Part shown: positions 7,099-17,000 of the stretch, in pieces
Numbering within the stretch: the first letter of the stretch is position 1
Layout: each line of letters starts with the position of its first letter
Source: Actinomadura syzygii
GTDB taxonomy: Bacteria > Actinomycetota > Actinomycetes > Streptosporangiales > Streptosporangiaceae
Direction: 5' to 3'
NCBI RefSeq assembly: GCF_008085905.1
Contig: NZ_VSFF01000009.1
Location: 124,001 to 188,000 of the forward strand
DNA length: 64,000 bases
The notes under the pieces: generated by a model
Database searches by the model: none
What the model was told of the DNA's origin: nothing
What the model saw: the letters and a program-made list of their open reading frames with translations, nothing else
Position numbers and translations under genes: made by a program

Positions 7099-10000
7099 CA
7101 GCGTCCCTTTCCGTCGTCGCGGTTGCTGTGGTGGTCGCGGTGCAGTGCGTCGAGGCGGGAGGCGAGGACGGCGCCGAGCACGGCCGCCGGGGCGGGCTCC
7201 ATGAGCAGGTGGTGGTCGGCGTCGACCGGATGGTCGGAGACCGCGCCGTCGACGAGCGATCCCCAGTTGGACGGCCCGCTGGGCGAGCCGGGGGCGCGTC
7301 CCCGCAGCGCGGTGAAGAAGTCGACGTCGCCGCGGAAGCGTCCCGGCCGGTACCGCTCGGCGTGGCGGACGCCGTTCTCGTAGTTGCGGTAGACGTTGAC
7401 GAGGTCGTCCTCGCCCAGGGTGGCGAGGGCGTCGTCGCGTTCGGCGAGGACCGCCATGATCTTCGGGAGGTCGGGGTGGCCGTCCGGGTCGAGCATGGTC
7501 GCGTCGATGCCGATCGACTCCAGCAGCTCAGGGAGGACGTCGCGGCGCTCGGAGCCGAGGTCCTGGCCGTGGTAGGCGTCGATGAGGGCGAGCAGGCCGA
7601 CGCACTCGCCCGCGTCCTGGAGCCGGACGGCCATCTCGTAGGCGATGAGCCCGCCGAGCGACCATCCCGCGAGGTGGTAGGGCCCGGACGGCCGGACGCT
7701 CCGGATCTGCTCCAGGTAGTCGGCGGCCATCTCCTCCACCGACCCCGGCAGCTCGGACCGGGTGAACGCGCGGGCCTGGAGCCCGTAGATCGGCTGGTCC
7801 GGGCCTAGGTGGCGCTGGAACTGGAGGTAGCTCCACGCCAGCCCGCCCGCCGGGTGGACGAAGAACAGGGGCGGCCGCGTCCCGGACGTCCGGATCGGGA
7901 GCAGCACCTCGAACCCGGGCCGGTCGCCATCAGGCTCCGTCGTCCCGGCCAGCGCCTCGACGGTCTGGCGGGTGAACACGTCCCGGGGGGTGAGGTCGAA
8001 GCCCTCCCGCCGCGCGCGGGCGGCGAGCCTCAGCGCGGCGATGCTGTCGCCGCCGATGTCGAAGAACCCGGCGTCGGCGCCGACGCGGTCGAGCCCGAGG
8101 ACGTCCGCGACGATCGCGCAGAGCCGCTCCTCGTCGGGGGTGCGGGGGGCGCGCCCGGCGGCGCCGCCGTAGTCGGGCGCGGGCAGGGCGCGCCGGTCGA
8201 GCTTCCCGTTCGGGCCGACCGGGAACGTGTCGAGCCGGACGAACGCGGCCGGGACCATGTACTCGGGCAGCCGTTCCCTGACGAAGTCGCGAAGGCCGTC
8301 CAGCGACGGGGCGATGACGTAGGCGACGAGGGCCTTGCCGCCGGGGGCATCGTCGCGGGCGACGACGGCGACGTTCGCGACGGTTGGACAGGCGGCGACG
8401 GCGGCCTCGACCTCGTCCGGCTCGATCCGGAACCCGCGGACCTTGACCTGGGAGTCGGCGCGGTCGACGTAGTCGAGGACGCCGTCCGGGCGCCACCGGA
8501 CGAGGTCGCCCGTCCGGTACATGCGGGCGCCGGGCGCGCCGAACGGGTCGGCGACGTAGCGCTCCCCGGTCGTGCCGGGGCGGCCCAGGTAGCCGCGCCC
8601 GACCCCGGCGCCAGCGAGGTACGCCTCGCCGACCGTGCCCGGCGGGACGGGACGCAGGGCGCCGTCCAGCACGTAGACGCGCATGCCGTCGAGGGGGCGG
8701 CCGAGGACGGCGGACGTCTCGTCCGGGTCGGCGAGCCTCGCCCGCTGCGCGGCGACGGTCGTGTACGTGGCGGCCTCGGTGGGGCCGTAGGCGTTGCCGA
8801 CCTCGGTGTCCGGGCACGCGGCGAGGACCTTGCGGATCGCGGCGGGCGAGCCCGTCTCCCCGCCGGTCAGCACCTCGCGGAGCCGCCCGAAGGCGTGCGG
8901 GCGCTCGTCCGCGACGAGGTTGAACAGGGTGGTCGTGAGGAACAGGCCGGTGAGCTCCTCGGCCGCGATGATCTTTTCGAGGGCCGCGCCGTCGAGCGGG
9001 CCGGGCGGCGCGACGACGGCGGTGCCGCCGCGCAGGAGAGGCGTCCACAGCTCGTAGAGGGAGGCGTCGAAGGCGTGCGGGGAGTGGACGAGGACCCGGT
9101 CGTGCGCGCCGCCCGTGAGCCGCCCGTCGGTGGCGAGGTCGACGGCGTCGCGGTGCCGGAGCATGACGCCCTTCGGCACGCCCGTAGAACCGGACGTGAA
9201 CAGCACGCAGGCGAGCTGCTCGGGATGACAGGGGACGTCTGGCGCCGTGTTGGGCTGGGCGGCGGTCTCCGGGTCGTCGTCCACCATTAGGACGTGGGTG
9301 TTCAGGCCGCCGGGCAGGCGGTCGCGCATCGTCGTGTCGGTGACGAGGACGGGCGCGCCGATCTCCGCGACCGCCCACGCCATTCTTTCGGGCGGGTGGC
9401 CGTGATGAATTGGCGCGTAGGCCCCGCCTGACTTAAGAATTGCCAGCGATACCGCCACCGTGTCGGCAGATCTTTCGAGGAGGACGGCGACCGGGGTCTC
9501 GCGTCCGACGCCGAGCCCGATGAGGCGGTGCGCGATGCGGTTGGCCCGCGCGTCGAGTTCGGCGTAGGTCGTCGACTCCCCGGCGGCGCGGACGGCGGTG
9601 GCGTGCGGGGTCCTCGCGGCCTGCTCGGCGAAGCGCCCCGTGAGGGTACCGGGACGGCGGTGGTCGGCCGGTCCCTGCCAGGCGTCGAGGACGAGGGCGC
9701 GCTCGTCGTCGTCCAGGGTGTCGATGCGGCCGAGCGGCAGGTCGGGGTGGTGGGCGATCGCCGCCAGGACGCGGACGAGGCGGCGCGTCAGGCGGTGCGC
9801 GTCGTGCTCGGTGCGGAGGTCGGCGCGGTGGTCGGCGCGGTGGTCGGCGCGGTGGTCGGCGCGGTGGTCGGCGCGGTGGTCGGCGCGGTGGTCGATGCGG
9901 TGGTCGATGCGGAGGGAGAGGCGCGGGCCGGGGACGGCGGCGAGCGTCAGCGGGTAGTGCGAGGCGTCGTAGCCGTCCACGGCGTGGAGGGTGAGGCCGC

Positions 10001-11090
10001 CGAGGTCGACGCCCGCCGTCCCTTGGTCGAACGGGTAGTTCTCCAGGACGGTCATGGTGTCGAACAGCGTCCCGCCGCCGATGAGGCGCTGGATGTCGGA
10101 CAGGCCGAGGTGGTGGTGCGGCAGCAGCGCGGCCTGCTCGCCCTGGAGCCGGGTCAGCGCGGCGGCGACGGTGTCGGCCGGACGGACCCGCACCCGGACC
10201 GGCAGCGTGTTGATGAACAGCCCGATCATCTGCTCCACGCCGGGCAGCTCCGGCGGGCGCCCGGACACGGCCGCGCCGAACACCACGTCCGCCGAACCGG
10301 TGAGGCCGCCGACCATGACGCCCCAGGCGAGCTGCAACACCGTGTTGAGGGTGACGCCATGGGCGCGGGCGCGCGTGCTGAGCGCGGAGGTGAGTTCTTC
10401 CGTGAGGCGGGTCCTGACCCGTCCGGGAGGTTCCTTGCCGGGCTCGGGTGCGGCCGGGGCCACGAGGGTGGGTTCGTGGACGCCGTCGAGAGCGCGACGC
10501 CAGGCGTCCTCGGCGGCGGCGCGGTCCTGTTGGGCGAGCCATGCCAGGTAGGTCTTGTACGGGGTGACACGCGGCATCCCGGTGTCGTCGCCCTTGGCCA
10601 GGTACAGGGCGAACAGCTCGGTCTGGAGGACGGGCGTGGACCAGCCGTCCAGGAGGATGTGGTGGTTGGTGAAGACCATGCGGTGCAGGTCGTCCGCCAG
10701 TTTGAGGAGCAGGAAGCGGAGGAGCGGCGGTTTCGCCATGTCGAACGGGCGGGCGCGTTCGGCGTCCGCCATTTCGCGGGCCTTGGCCTCGCGCTCGTCC
10801 GACGGGAGGTCGGAGAGGTCGGCGTCCTGCCATGGCAGCCCGACCCTCCGGTGGACGACCTGGACCGGCGAGCCCTCCTTCCGCTGCCGGAACCCGGCGC
10901 GCAGGTTGGCGTGCCGTCGCAGGAGCGTCGCGGCGGCGGCGCGCAGCGCGTCCGCGTCGAGGGGACCGCGCAGGTCGAACACGATCTGCGCGGTGTAGGC
11001 GTCGCGGCCCGAGTCGTACAGCGCGTGGAAGAACAGGCCCTGCTGCAACGGGGACAAGGGCAGGATGTCCTCAAGCTGCGACGCGCTCAC
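7098..11090 (-). CDS. NRPS3: termination module C-A-T-TE
   Basis: 1330 residues. C domain 1-440 has the active-site motif HHILLDG near 145; its LPLSPLQQG start fits a D-donor type, matching the upstream E domain. The A domain spans about 480-970, with FTSGSTGVPKG, and by-eye pocket residues D-A-Y-F-L-G-A-T-Y, closest in style to aliphatic amino-acid codes. The T domain has IGGDS near 1010. The TE domain has GWSLGG near 1146 and a DADHHLL His region. It adds the last residue and releases the peptide by hydrolysis or cyclisation. Start GTG 11090 overlaps the NRPS2 stop by 4 bases. The end of the C domain carries a 12-bp tandem repeat (9818-9913). Confidence 0.95.
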   Translation of the reverse strand: MSASQLEDILPLSPLQQGLFFHALYDSGRDAYTAQIVFDLRGPLDADALRAAAATLLRRHANLRAGFRQRKEGSPVQVVHRRVGLPWQDADLSDLPSDEREAKAREMADAERARPFDMAKPPLLRFLLLKLADDLHRMVFTNHHILLDGWSTPVLQTELFALYLAKGDDTGMPRVTPYKTYLAWLAQQDRAAAEDAWRRALDGVHEPTLVAPAAPEPGKEPPGRVRTRLTEELTSALSTRARAHGVTLNTVLQLAWGVMVGGLTGSADVVFGAAVSGRPPELPGVEQMIGLFINTLPVRVRVRPADTVAAALTRLQGEQAALLPHHHLGLSDIQRLIGGGTLFDTMTVLENYPFDQGTAGVDLGGLTLHAVDGYDASHYPLTLAAVPGPRLSLRIDHRIDHRADHRADHRADHRADHRADHRADLRTEHDAHRLTRRLVRVLAAIAHHPDLPLGRIDTLDDDERALVLDAWQGPADHRRPGTLTGRFAEQAARTPHATAVRAAGESTTYAELDARANRIAHRLIGLGVGRETPVAVLLERSADTVAVSLAILKSGGAYAPIHHGHPPERMAWAVAEIGAPVLVTDTTMRDRLPGGLNTHVLMVDDDPETAAQPNTAPDVPCHPEQLACVLFTSGSTGVPKGVMLRHRDAVDLATDGRLTGGAHDRVLVHSPHAFDASLYELWTPLLRGGTAVVAPPGPLDGAALEKIIAAEELTGLFLTTTLFNLVADERPHAFGRLREVLTGGETGSPAAIRKVLAACPDTEVGNAYGPTEAATYTTVAAQRARLADPDETSAVLGRPLDGMRVYVLDGALRPVPPGTVGEAYLAGAGVGRGYLGRPGTTGERYVADPFGAPGARMYRTGDLVRWRPDGVLDYVDRADSQVKVRGFRIEPDEVEAAVAACPTVANVAVVARDDAPGGKALVAYVIAPSLDGLRDFVRERLPEYMVPAAFVRLDTFPVGPNGKLDRRALPAPDYGGAAGRAPRTPDEERLCAIVADVLGLDRVGADAGFFDIGGDSIAALRLAARARREGFDLTPRDVFTRQTVEALAGTTEPDGDRPGFEVLLPIRTSGTRPPLFFVHPAGGLAWSYLQFQRHLGPDQPIYGLQARAFTRSELPGSVEEMAADYLEQIRSVRPSGPYHLAGWSLGGLIAYEMAVRLQDAGECVGLLALIDAYHGQDLGSERRDVLPELLESIGIDATMLDPDGHPDLPKIMAVLAERDDALATLGEDDLVNVYRNYENGVRHAERYRPGRFRGDVDFFTALRGRAPGSPSGPSNWGSLVDGAVSDHPVDADHHLLMEPAPAAVLGAVLASRLDALHRDHHSNRDDGKGR
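9818..9913. repeat. 12-bp tandem repeat (8 units) inside NRPS3
   Basis: Six identical copies of GGTCGGCGCGGT are followed by two GGTCGATGCGG(T/A) variants. On the coding (minus) strand they encode a His-Arg-Ala-Asp tetrad run (with His-Arg-Ile-Asp variants) at about residues 392-424, near the end of the condensation domain and before the C-A linker. The period is a multiple of three, so copy number can change without a frameshift. Confidence 0.97.
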
Positions 11091-14000
11091 TCCGGCTCCC
11101 ATTCGCCGTCGAGCTCGGCGGCGAGCTCGTCGATCTCGTCCTGGCCGACGTCCACGAGGGGCAGGTCGGACGGTGTGAACCCGCCCACCGGGCCGCCGGA
11201 CGCGCCACCGGCGACGTGCGCGCCAAGGCCGCGGAGGGCGGCGAACCAGCGTCCGGCGAGGTCGTCGACCGCCGCGTCGTCGAACAGGGTGCCCGCCCAC
11301 GTCCAGGTCGCGGACAGTTCGGGCCCGTCCGGGAGGTCGCGGGTGTGCGCGTTGACCTCGATCACGTGGACGAGCGCGAGCGCGCCGTCCTGGCCGGGGC
11401 CGAGTGCGGCGGCGTCGGCCCGGTCGGCGGGCGCCCAGTCGGCGGCCTCGGGCGCGGCGGCGCGGCCGAGGTAGTTGAACGCGATCTGCGGGTGCTGGGC
11501 GTCGAGGGACGTCGCATGGGCGAGGTGGCGGAGGACGCCGTGGCCGATGCCGTTGTCCGGGATCTCGCGGAGCTGCTCCTTGACCCGCTTGAGCGCGGTG
11601 CCGACGGCCTGCCCGCCGTCGCGGACGTCGGCGGGCTCGACCCGTCCGGCGTCCAGCCGCACCGGGAAGATCGACGTGAACCAGCCCGCCGTGCGGGAGA
11701 GGTCGACGCCCGGGACGATCTCCTCCCGGCCGTGCCCTTCGAGGTCGATGAGGACGGCCGTGTCGTCGGTGATCCCGCGGTCACGGCGCCATTCGGCGAC
11801 GGCGAGGGCCAAGCCGGTGAGGAGCACGTCGTTGACGCGCCCGTGGAACGCGGCCGGGACGTCGGTGAGCAGCGGTTCCGTGACGTCGGCGGGCAGGTCG
11901 AGGGTGAGGTGGCGGGCCGTCCCGAACGTGTCGGCGGCTGGGTTCAGGGGGCGTGCGCCGAGGAGCGGGTCGGAGGTGGCGAGGACGTCCTCCCAGAACG
12001 GCAGTTCGGCCGTCCGGGCCGGGTCTGAGGCCGCGGCGGCGAGGCGCTGCGCCCACCGCCGGTACGAGGTCGGGACGGGGTCGAGCCCTCCCCCGGCCCA
12101 CGCCGTGACGAGGTCCGGGACGATGACGCGCCAGGTCACGGCGTCCACGGCGAGGTGGTGGACGGTGAGGAGGAGGCGTCCCGAGCGGTGCGGGCCCGCG
12201 TCGAACCAGACGAGCTGCGCCATTGTCCCGGCGGACGGGTCAAGTCGGCGGCGGGCCTGCTCCGCCCCTTCGGCGAGGACGTCGCGGAGTGCCGTGGTGT
12301 CGAGCGCTGTCACGTCGACGCGGCGGACGAGTGGGGCGGCGTCGATCGCGCCGGGTTCCAGTACCTCGAATTCGGCGTCGTCGGTGGCGCGGAGGCGGAG
12401 CATGTCGTGGTGGTCCAGGACGGTCTGGAACGCCGCCGTCAGCTTCTCCAAGCCGAGGTCGGGCGGGACTTGGAGGAGCATCCGCTGGCTGTAGCCCGAC
12501 GTCGGGCCGTTCAGGTTCTGGAACCAGCGCATGATGGGCGTGGCCGGGATCCTGCCTATGCCCGCGCCTGGCGGCTCTGGTTCGATCGCGTTCGCTTCGC
12601 CGATGGGTTTGGCTGTTGCGGCGAGTTCTTCGACTGTTTGGTGTTGGAAGACGTCGCGTGGGGTGATGACCAAGCCGGATTGGCGGGCGCGGGAGACGAG
12701 TTGAATCGCGATGATGGAGTCGCCGCCGAGGTCGAAGAATCCGTCATCGACGCCGACTCCTTCCAGACCGAGAACCTCAGCGAACAGGTTTGCCAGTATT
12801 TCTTCTTCGGTGGTGCGAGGCTCGCGGGACGACACTTTCGCGGTCTTGCGGGGGTCGGGTAGGGCGTTTCGGTCGAGCTTGCCGTTGACGGTCAGCGGGA
12901 GGGCGTCCAGTTCCACGACGGCTGCCGGGACCATGTAATCGGGGAGGACTTTGGCAGCGCTGCGGCGCAGTTCCGCCGGGTCCATATCGGAACCCGTGAC
13001 GTAGGCGATCAGGCGCTCGTCGCGGACGATGACGGCGGCGTCCCGGACGGATTCGTGCTTGGTCAGGGCGGCTTGGACTTCGCCCAGTTCGATCCGGAAG
13101 CCGCGCAACTGGACCTGCTGGTCAGCCCGTCCGAGGTATTCGAGCGTGCCGTCGTTCAGCCAACGTCCCAGGTCGCCGGTCCGGTACATGCGGGTGCCGG
13201 GCGCGCCGAACGGATCGGCGACGAACCGCTCAGCCGACAAGGCCGGACGGTTCAAATACCCGCGCGCCAACCCCGCACGCGCCACGAACAGCTCACCGAC
13301 CACACCGGGCGGAACGGGCTGAAGCCGTGAATCCACAACATAAACCCGCAGGTCGGGAATGCCGACACCGATGACACTTCCGGCCGCAGTTGCCGCATAA
13401 GCGCGATCCAGCATCTGATAGGAGACGTGCACGGTGGTTTCGGTGATGCCGTACATGTTGACAAGCGTCGGCGCGTTCTCGGGATGCCGCGAATACCAAT
13501 CCTCAAGCCGCCCAAGGTCGAGCGCTTCGCCACCAAAGATGATGTACCGCAGTGCCAGCTCTGCTTCGGGACTGTCCTTGTCCGCAGCCATCAATTGGTA
13601 GAACGCCGAGGGCGTCTGGTTCAGGACTGTGACCCGCTCGGCCGCCAAGAGTTGAAGGAAGTCGGTGGGCGACCGGGACGTCAGATAGGGCACGACGACG
13701 AGGCGACCGCCATACAGCAGCGATCCCCACAACTCCCAGACGGTGAAGTCGAAGGCATAGGAGTGGAACAGCGTCCAGACATCGTCCGGGCCGAAACCGA
13801 ACCAGCCTTCGGTCGAGCGCAGCAACCGCACCACGTTCTGATGCGGCACCACCACACCCTTCGGCCGCCCCGTCGACCCGGACGTGTAGATCACATACGC
13901 CGGATTATCCGGAGAGACCGCCACACCCAGATTGGAATCGTCGTAGCCGCAGGCGTCCAGATCATCCGGGCCCAACGTCAAGACGGGCTTGGCGTCCTCC

Positions 14001-17000
14001 ACCATGTACGCCACCCGATCCACCGGATAGTCCGGATCGACCGGCACATACGCCGCGCCCGCCTTCAACACCGCCAGCACCGCCACCACCAGATCAACCG
14101 AACGCGGCAACGCCAACGCCACAAACCGCTCCGGACCAACCCCCTCAGCCACCAACCGCCGCGCCAACCGATTCGCCCTAGCGTTCACCTCCGCATACGT
14201 CCACGACACACCCTCAAACGTCACCGCCAACGCACCAGGACGCGCCGCCACCTGCGCCTCGAACAACGCCGGAATCGTCGCCCGCCCCACCGGAGCCGCA
14301 CGCCCTCCAGCCCATTGGCGCAGGATGGTGCGGCGTTCTCGACGGTCGAGGATGTCGACAGCGCCGATGGGCGCATCCGGATCAGTGACGAGTTCGCGGA
14401 CGAGATGCTCGAACCGCTTCGCGATCGATTCCGCCGTGCCGGGATCGAACAGGTCGAGGGCGTATTCGAGCCCCGCCTGTATCCCGTCCGGCGTTCCGTC
14501 GCCGCCGTGCCGTTCTTCTAGATAAAGAGAAAGGTCGTATTTCGCGACCCCGGATCCAAGTGGCTCGGCACCACCGCTGAGCCCGGCAAGTTCCAGCCGC
14601 GCCTCTGGATTGTTCTGGAACGAAAGGACGACCTGGAACAGCGGATGCCGTGCCATGGATCGGGCCGGGTTGAGAACGTCGACAAGCCGCTCGAACGGAA
14701 CATCCTGATGCGCATAGACAGCGAGGTCGGTCTCCTTCACCCGCCCCACCAGTTCCCGGAACGACGGGTCCCCGGACGTGTCCGTGCGCAGGACGAGCAT
14801 GTTCACGAACATGCCGACCAGATCGTCGAGCGCCTCGTCCGTCCGACCGGCGATCGGGGAACCGATCGGCACGTCCGTCCCGGCACCCAAGCGCGACAAC
14901 AGCGCGGCGAACGCGGCCTGCATGACCATGAAGAGGGTCGCGCCGCTCTGCCGGGCGACGGCGAGCAGTCCGGCGTGCAGGTCGGCGTCCAACTCGAAGA
15001 CCTGGGTGCGCCCCCGGTAGGACGCCTCGACAGGACGCGGCCGGTCCGCCGGAAGCCGAAGCTCCTCCGGCAACCCCTCCAACGCGTCCCGCCAATACGC
15101 GATCTGCCGCGAGATCACACTCCCCGGATCGCCCTCCGAACCCAGCAACTCCCGCTGCCAAAGCGTGTAATCGGCGTACTGCACAGGCAGCTCCGCCCAC
15201 CCCGGCTCCCGCCCCTCGGAACGCGCCGCATAGGCGGCGATCACGTCGCGGGCGAGCGGCGCCATCGACCAGCCGTCCGCCGCGATGTGGTGCAGGACGA
15301 GCATCAGCACGTGAACGCCGCCGCCGAGCGCGAACAGCCGCGCCCGGACCGGCGGTTCGACGGACAGGTCGAAGCCCTCCCCCGCCATCGCGGCCAGCGC
15401 CATCGGCAGCTCCGCCTCGCCGATCTCGGCGACGTCGAGGCGGGGACGCGCGTCGCCCGGTCCGAGGACGAGCTGCCGCGGGTTCCCCGACGCGTCCGGG
15501 AAGATCGTGCGGAGCGACTCGTGCCGGGCGGCGACGTCGCCGAGGGCGTCGCGCAGCGCGTCCAGGTCGAGCGCGCCGGTGAGCCGCAGCGCGACCGGCA
15601 TGTTGAACGTCGGCGCCGCGCGCTCGAACCGGTTGAGGAACCACAGCCGCCGCTGCGCGTACGACGGCGGGACCACGGCGGGACGTCGCTCGGCGCGGAC
15701 GAGCGGCGGCCGCACGTCCCCGGACGCGTCCGCGAGCCGTGCGGCGAGTCCCGCGACGGTCGGTGCCTCGAACAGCGTGCGGACGGTCATCTCGACGCCC
15801 AGCGCGGACCGGACGCGGGCGGCGAGGCGGGTGGCGGTGAGCGAGTCGCCGCCGAGTGCGAAGAACCCGTCGTCGACGCCGACCCGCGGCACGCCCAGCA
15901 CCTCCGCGAACAGCCCGCAGAGGATCTCCTCCCGGGGCGACCGCGCCGACCGCGAAGCCTCCGATGCGGTGCCGCCGGGGGTGGGCAGCGCGGCCCGGTC
16001 GAGCTTGCCGTTGACGGTGAGCGGCAGCGCGTCCAGGACGGTGACCGCCGGGACCATGTGGCCGGGCAGCCGCTCGGCCGCGAACCGCCGGACCGCCGCC
16101 GCGTCGAGTCCGGGGCCGCCGACGACGTAGGCGGCGAGGCGCCGGTCGCCGGGACGGTCCTCGCGGACGACCACGGCGGCCCGCGCGACGTCCGGGCATC
16201 CGGCGAGCACGTGCTCGATCTCGCCGGGTTCGACCCGGAAGCCGCGGATCTTGACCTGGTCGTCGGCGCGGCCGAGGTGCTCGATCGTCCCGTCCGGGAG
16301 CCGTCGGGCGAGGTCGCCGGTGCGGTACATGCGGTCGCCGGGCGCGCCGGACGGGTCGGCGACGAACCGCTCGGCGGTGAGCCCCGGCCGGTCGTGGTAG
16401 CCGCGGGCGAGCTGTGCGCCCGCGAGGTACAGCTCGCCGGGGACGCCGACCGGGACGGGCTGGAGCGCGGCGTCCAGCACGTGGGCGCGGACGTTCCGGT
16501 ACGGCCCGCCGACGGACGGCCGATCGCGGTGCGCGACCACCTGGTTCATGGTGTCGATCGTGGATTCGGTGGGGCCGTAGAAATTGCGTGCGGTGACACC
16601 GGGAAAGGCGCGGAGCTTGTCCCACAGTGCGTCGGGAATCGCCTCGCCGCCGAGGAGCAGTTGTGCCGGGTGGTGCCGTCCGTCGTCGTCCAGGAGACCG
16701 GCTTCGAGAAGGGACGCGAAATGCGACGGCGTGGTGTTGACCAGGTCGATCCGGGCCCGCGCGACGTACGCGGTGTACGCGGCGGCGTCGCGGCGGGTCT
16801 CGTCGTCGATGAGGTGCAGCTCGTGGCCGTACATCATCCAGAGCAGGCCCATCCAGGACGTGTCGAACGAGAACGACGCGAGGTGCGCGAAGCGCAGGCG
16901 GCGTCCACCGGCGGCTTCGATCACGGGATCGAAGAACCGTTCTCGGTGCGCCTCGAAATAGTTCAGGACGCCGCCGTGCGGAATGGTCACGCCCTTCGGT

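Noticed and set aside
9818..9913. CRISPR-like short repeat
   Set aside because: Units are directly adjacent without spacers and lie in frame inside an NRPS gene.
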